Assembly: GCA_904419545.1 (NCBI GenBank)
Contig: CAJFRY010000017.1
Span: 16,608 to 80,607, forward strand
Origin: Candidatus Woodwardiibium gallinarum
Lineage (GTDB): Bacteria > Bacillota > Clostridia > Oscillospirales > CAG-382
DNA length: 64,000 nt
Reading direction: 5' to 3'
Position 1 is the stretch's first letter; every line of letters begins with the position of its first letter. Under the pieces are notes generated by a model. The model made no database searches and was not told the DNA's origin. It saw only the letters and a list, made by a program, of their open reading frames with translations. Made by a program: the position numbers and the translations under genes. This document shows positions 61,710 to 64,000 of the stretch, one piece after another.

Positions 61710-63785
61710 TCAATTCAAAGTATTGCGCGCGGCTTCTGCTTCGAGCCGGTCGCGTGCGGCACGGCGCAGCGGCGCATAAGCCCCGTCCTGCGACAAAGGA
61801 CCGTCCCAGAGCCGGTCGGCGAGCGCGCGTGTCTGGCCGATGAGCGCCATATCGGCGAACGAAGCGCATTTGAAGCGTATCTCTCCGCTCTGACGCGAGC
61901 CGAAGAAGTCGCCCGGCCCGCGTTGCGCAAGGTCGGCGTTGGCAATCTCGAAGCCGTCGTTCGTTTCGGTCATAATCTTCAAGCGCGATCGTGATTTTTC
62001 GCTTTTGCTGTCCGACATCAGGATGCAATAGCTCTTGTGCTTCCCGCGGCCGACACGTCCGCGGAGCTGGTGGAGCTGCGAGAGACCGAAGCACTCCGCG
62101 TTCTCGACGAGCATCACCGCAGCGTTGGGGACATCCACACCGACCTCAACGACGGTGGTCGAGACGAGAACGTGCAGCTCCCCGGCGGAAAAGGCGGCCA
62201 TCACCGCGTCCTTTTCCGCCGGCTTCTGCCGGCCGTGGACGCAGCCGACGGTATAGGGGGCATAGACCGGCTTGACGCGCTCGGCATATTCGGTGACAGC
62301 CTTTTTGTCGTCCGACTCGCCGTTTTCCTCGACAAGCGGGCAGATGATAAACGCCTGACGGCCCGCGTCGAGCTGCTTCCGGATGAAGGTCTGGATGCGC
62401 ACGCGGTAGCTTTCGTCCACAAGGAAGGTGTCGACCTTCATCCGGCCGGGCGGCATCTCGTCCAGCACGGAGACGTCCAGATCGCCGTACAAAATCAGCG
62501 ACAGCGTGCGCGGGATGGGTGTGGCGGACATGACGAGCGTGTGCGTCTGCGGGCTGTCGGCGTCCGCTTCGGTACTCTTGTTTACCAGTGCCGCGCGCTG
62601 GATGACGCCGAAGCGGTGCTGTTCGTCGGTGACGGCCAATCCGAGCCGCCGGTAGTGCACGTCCGGCTGAATGAGCGCGTTGGTGCCGACGATGACGTCG
62701 ATCCCGCCGCTGCGCAGCCGTTCGTGAACGCCGTTCTTCTGTGCCTTCGTCAGCGAGCCGGACAGCAGCTCCACCCGAAAACCGAACGGCGCAAGCAACG
62801 CCGTCAGTGAACGGTAATGCTGCGCGGCAAGGACCTCGGTCGGGGCCATCATCGCCGCCTGACAGCCGTTTTTTACGGCGAAATAGATGGCGGCGGCGGC
62901 CACGGCCGTCTTGCCGCTGCCGACGTCGCCCTGAACGAGCCGCATCATCGCCTGCCCGCTCGTCATATCGCCGAAGATGTCCTTCACCGCCCGCTCCTGC
63001 GCGCCGGTGAGCTGAAAAGGCAGCGCGCGGAAAAAAGCCGCCGCACCCGCGCCCTTGAGCTGCATCGGATAAGCGGGTTTTGCGCGGCTGCCTGCGCGCA
63101 GCTCGCGCATGGCAAGCTGAAAGACGAGCATTTCGGAAAAGGCGACCGTGCGGCGCGCCTGCTCAAGCACCTCGAGCGACGGCGGAAAATGCAGTCCCCG
63201 CACGGCCGCGGCGACCGGCAGCAGGCCGTATTCTTCGCGCAGCGGCTCAGGCAGAAGCTCGGGCAGTGCGTCGGCCAGCGGCAGGGCGCGGCGGACCGTA
63301 TCCGCCACAGCCTTTCCGGTCAAACCCTTCGTCAGCGGATAGACCGGAACTATGTCGGGCAGATGTCCGCCGGGCAGCAGCGCCTCAGCGACAGGGTTGG
63401 TCATCTCCCGTCCATACATGCCAAATACGACACGGCCGTAAAAACGGTAATGCATCCCCTGCCGCAGCGATTTGGTCAGCCACGGCTGATTGAAGAAGGT
63501 CAGATTGATCGCGCCCGTGTTGTCGGAGGCCGAGAGCTTGGTCACCGTCAGCCCGGTGCGCGTGCGCCCCTCGGGCGCCTTCGCGTCGATTTGCAGTACG
63601 AGCGAACAGAGCTGCCCGTCCTGCGTCTCGGCGACGGCGCGGACGTCCCCGCGGTTCTCATAGGCGCGCGGGAAAAACAGCAGCAGGTCCCGAATGTCGC
63701 AAAGCCCCAGACGGGCGAACGCGGCCGCGCGCGCTTCGCCGACGCCGTGCAGTGTATGCAGCGGCGATTGCAGCGTAAGCTCCAT
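61710..63785 (-). CDS. recG: ATP-dependent DNA helicase RecG
   Basis: 691 residues, full length. An N-terminal wedge domain (LHTLHGVGEARAAAFARLGL, FYGRVVFGMYGREMTNPVAE) precedes helicase motifs: Walker A QGDVGSGKTAVAAAAI, APTEVLAAQHY, DEQHRFGVIQR (motif II), MSATPIPRTL (III), VSTTVVEVGVDVPNA (V), and QLHQLRGRVGRGKHKSYC (VI). RecG regresses stalled forks and branch-migrates Holliday junctions. ATG 63785 lies 7 nt after GGAG; TTG two codons earlier is less likely. Confidence 0.96.
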   Translation of the reverse strand: MELTLQSPLHTLHGVGEARAAAFARLGLCDIRDLLLFFPRAYENRGDVRAVAETQDGQLCSLVLQIDAKAPEGRTRTGLTVTKLSASDNTGAINLTFFNQPWLTKSLRQGMHYRFYGRVVFGMYGREMTNPVAEALLPGGHLPDIVPVYPLTKGLTGKAVADTVRRALPLADALPELLPEPLREEYGLLPVAAAVRGLHFPPSLEVLEQARRTVAFSEMLVFQLAMRELRAGSRAKPAYPMQLKGAGAAAFFRALPFQLTGAQERAVKDIFGDMTSGQAMMRLVQGDVGSGKTAVAAAAIYFAVKNGCQAAMMAPTEVLAAQHYRSLTALLAPFGFRVELLSGSLTKAQKNGVHERLRSGGIDVIVGTNALIQPDVHYRRLGLAVTDEQHRFGVIQRAALVNKSTEADADSPQTHTLVMSATPIPRTLSLILYGDLDVSVLDEMPPGRMKVDTFLVDESYRVRIQTFIRKQLDAGRQAFIICPLVEENGESDDKKAVTEYAERVKPVYAPYTVGCVHGRQKPAEKDAVMAAFSAGELHVLVSTTVVEVGVDVPNAAVMLVENAECFGLSQLHQLRGRVGRGKHKSYCILMSDSKSEKSRSRLKIMTETNDGFEIANADLAQRGPGDFFGSRQSGEIRFKCASFADMALIGQTRALADRLWDGPLSQDGAYAPLRRAARDRLEAEAARNTLN

Positions 63786-63811
63786 ATCCAATCTCCTTCC
63801 TATATAATAAT

Positions 63812-64000
63812 TAGCCGATTGTAAAACTGCGTTTTACAATCGAGAACCGCGCGGCGGGGATACGCGCGCTTATCGCCGCCTGCCAAAATCAGCGATTTTG
63901 ACGGCTCCCCTCGGCGCGCGGACTCGCTTCGCTCGTCAAAGAGGTGTTTTTTCGAAGGCAAAGCCTCCGAAAAAACGGATTCTATTTAAAATTGCTGACT
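63812..64000. mobile_element. MITE-like element, copy 2, cut by the window end
   Basis: Positions 63812-63910 match 47882-47980 with one difference (63901). A 62-nt segment absent from copy 1 follows (63911-63972), containing a near-perfect TTTTTTCGAAGGC/GCCTCCGAAAAAA hairpin. Identity then resumes (AAACGGATTCTATTTAAAAT and on to CTGACT at the edge). The right inverted repeat lies outside the window. It sits 27 nt upstream of the recG start codon. Confidence 0.8.

Noticed and set aside
1..64000. CRISPR array, prophage, integrase or transposase
   Set aside because: No regularly spaced repeats with spacers and no such proteins were seen; the mobile-type elements found are noncoding only.

Overview
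The window looks like chromosomal DNA of a Gram-positive anaerobe of the class Clostridia, most likely Oscillospiraceae/Ruminococcaceae. The support is a ranthipeptide (SCIFF) locus, RnfC/RnfD-like proteins, a CarD regulator, strong Shine-Dalgarno sequences, sigma-A promoters with 16-18 bp spacers and lipoproteins with Ser/Ala-rich linkers. Most of it is GC-rich, so long antisense shadow frames are common. Low-GC patches (1-960, about 11.6-12.3 kb, 15.6-17.1 kb, 42.25-43.7 kb) coincide with decayed or probably acquired genes.

Layout. 1-0.98 kb: a truncated secreted protein and a 39-residue membrane peptide behind one promoter. 1.17-4.23 kb (minus): SCIFF precursor scfA, radical SAM maturase scfB and a PLP decarboxylase. 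4.1-6.8 kb: mostly decayed DNA with one membrane protein and a frameshifted zinc-ribbon gene. 6.8-9.6 kb (minus): a methyltransferase and a dgoK/KDPG-aldolase pair. 9.6-15.6 kb (minus): a three-gene membrane/zinc-ribbon/HEPN-like cluster, a frameshifted lipoprotein-like gene, two flavoproteins and SDR and membrane-protein remnants. 15.7-24.2 kb (plus): helix-turn-helix regulators, tRNA-Leu (minus), nrdR, a carD-like gene, tRNA-Val, an acetyltransferase, an S66 peptidase and a C39-like/GyrI-like fusion. 24.5-33.4 kb: LPxTG-like surface protein, serine hydrolase, Big2-transglutaminase lipoprotein, membrane glycosyltransferase, flavin oxidoreductase and GtrA flippase. 33.9-39.5 kb (plus): RsiV-like protein, Gfo/Idh/MocA oxidoreductase and a three-gene Rnf-like operon behind a long structured leader. 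39.6-42 kb: ComEC-like hydrolase and an RlmD-type rRNA methyltransferase. 42-44.4 kb: low-GC resistance-kinase island. 44.6-49.9 kb (plus): kinase, trmO, PurF-like protein, two acetyltransferases and an HTH regulator, interrupted by a MITE-like repeat. 50.1-60.3 kb (minus): oligopeptide ABC operon with companion lipoproteins. 60.3-64 kb (minus): amidase remnant, dusB, recG and a second copy of the repeat.

The most unusual system is the Rnf-like trio (36.3-39.5 kb). The RnfC-like subunit keeps both 4Fe-4S motifs but has lost the glycine-rich flavin/NADH loop. The RnfA-like subunit lacks both cysteines expected to hold the membrane 2Fe-2S cluster. RnfB, RnfE and RnfG are not adjacent. It is probably not an ordinary NADH:ferredoxin Rnf pump. 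The second notable item is a noncoding mobile-type repeat with terminal inverted repeats; one copy has duplicated the last five codons of the gene it sits behind. Also worth checking are a PurF-like protein without its catalytic cysteine and a small membrane protein that seems to start at an AUC codon.
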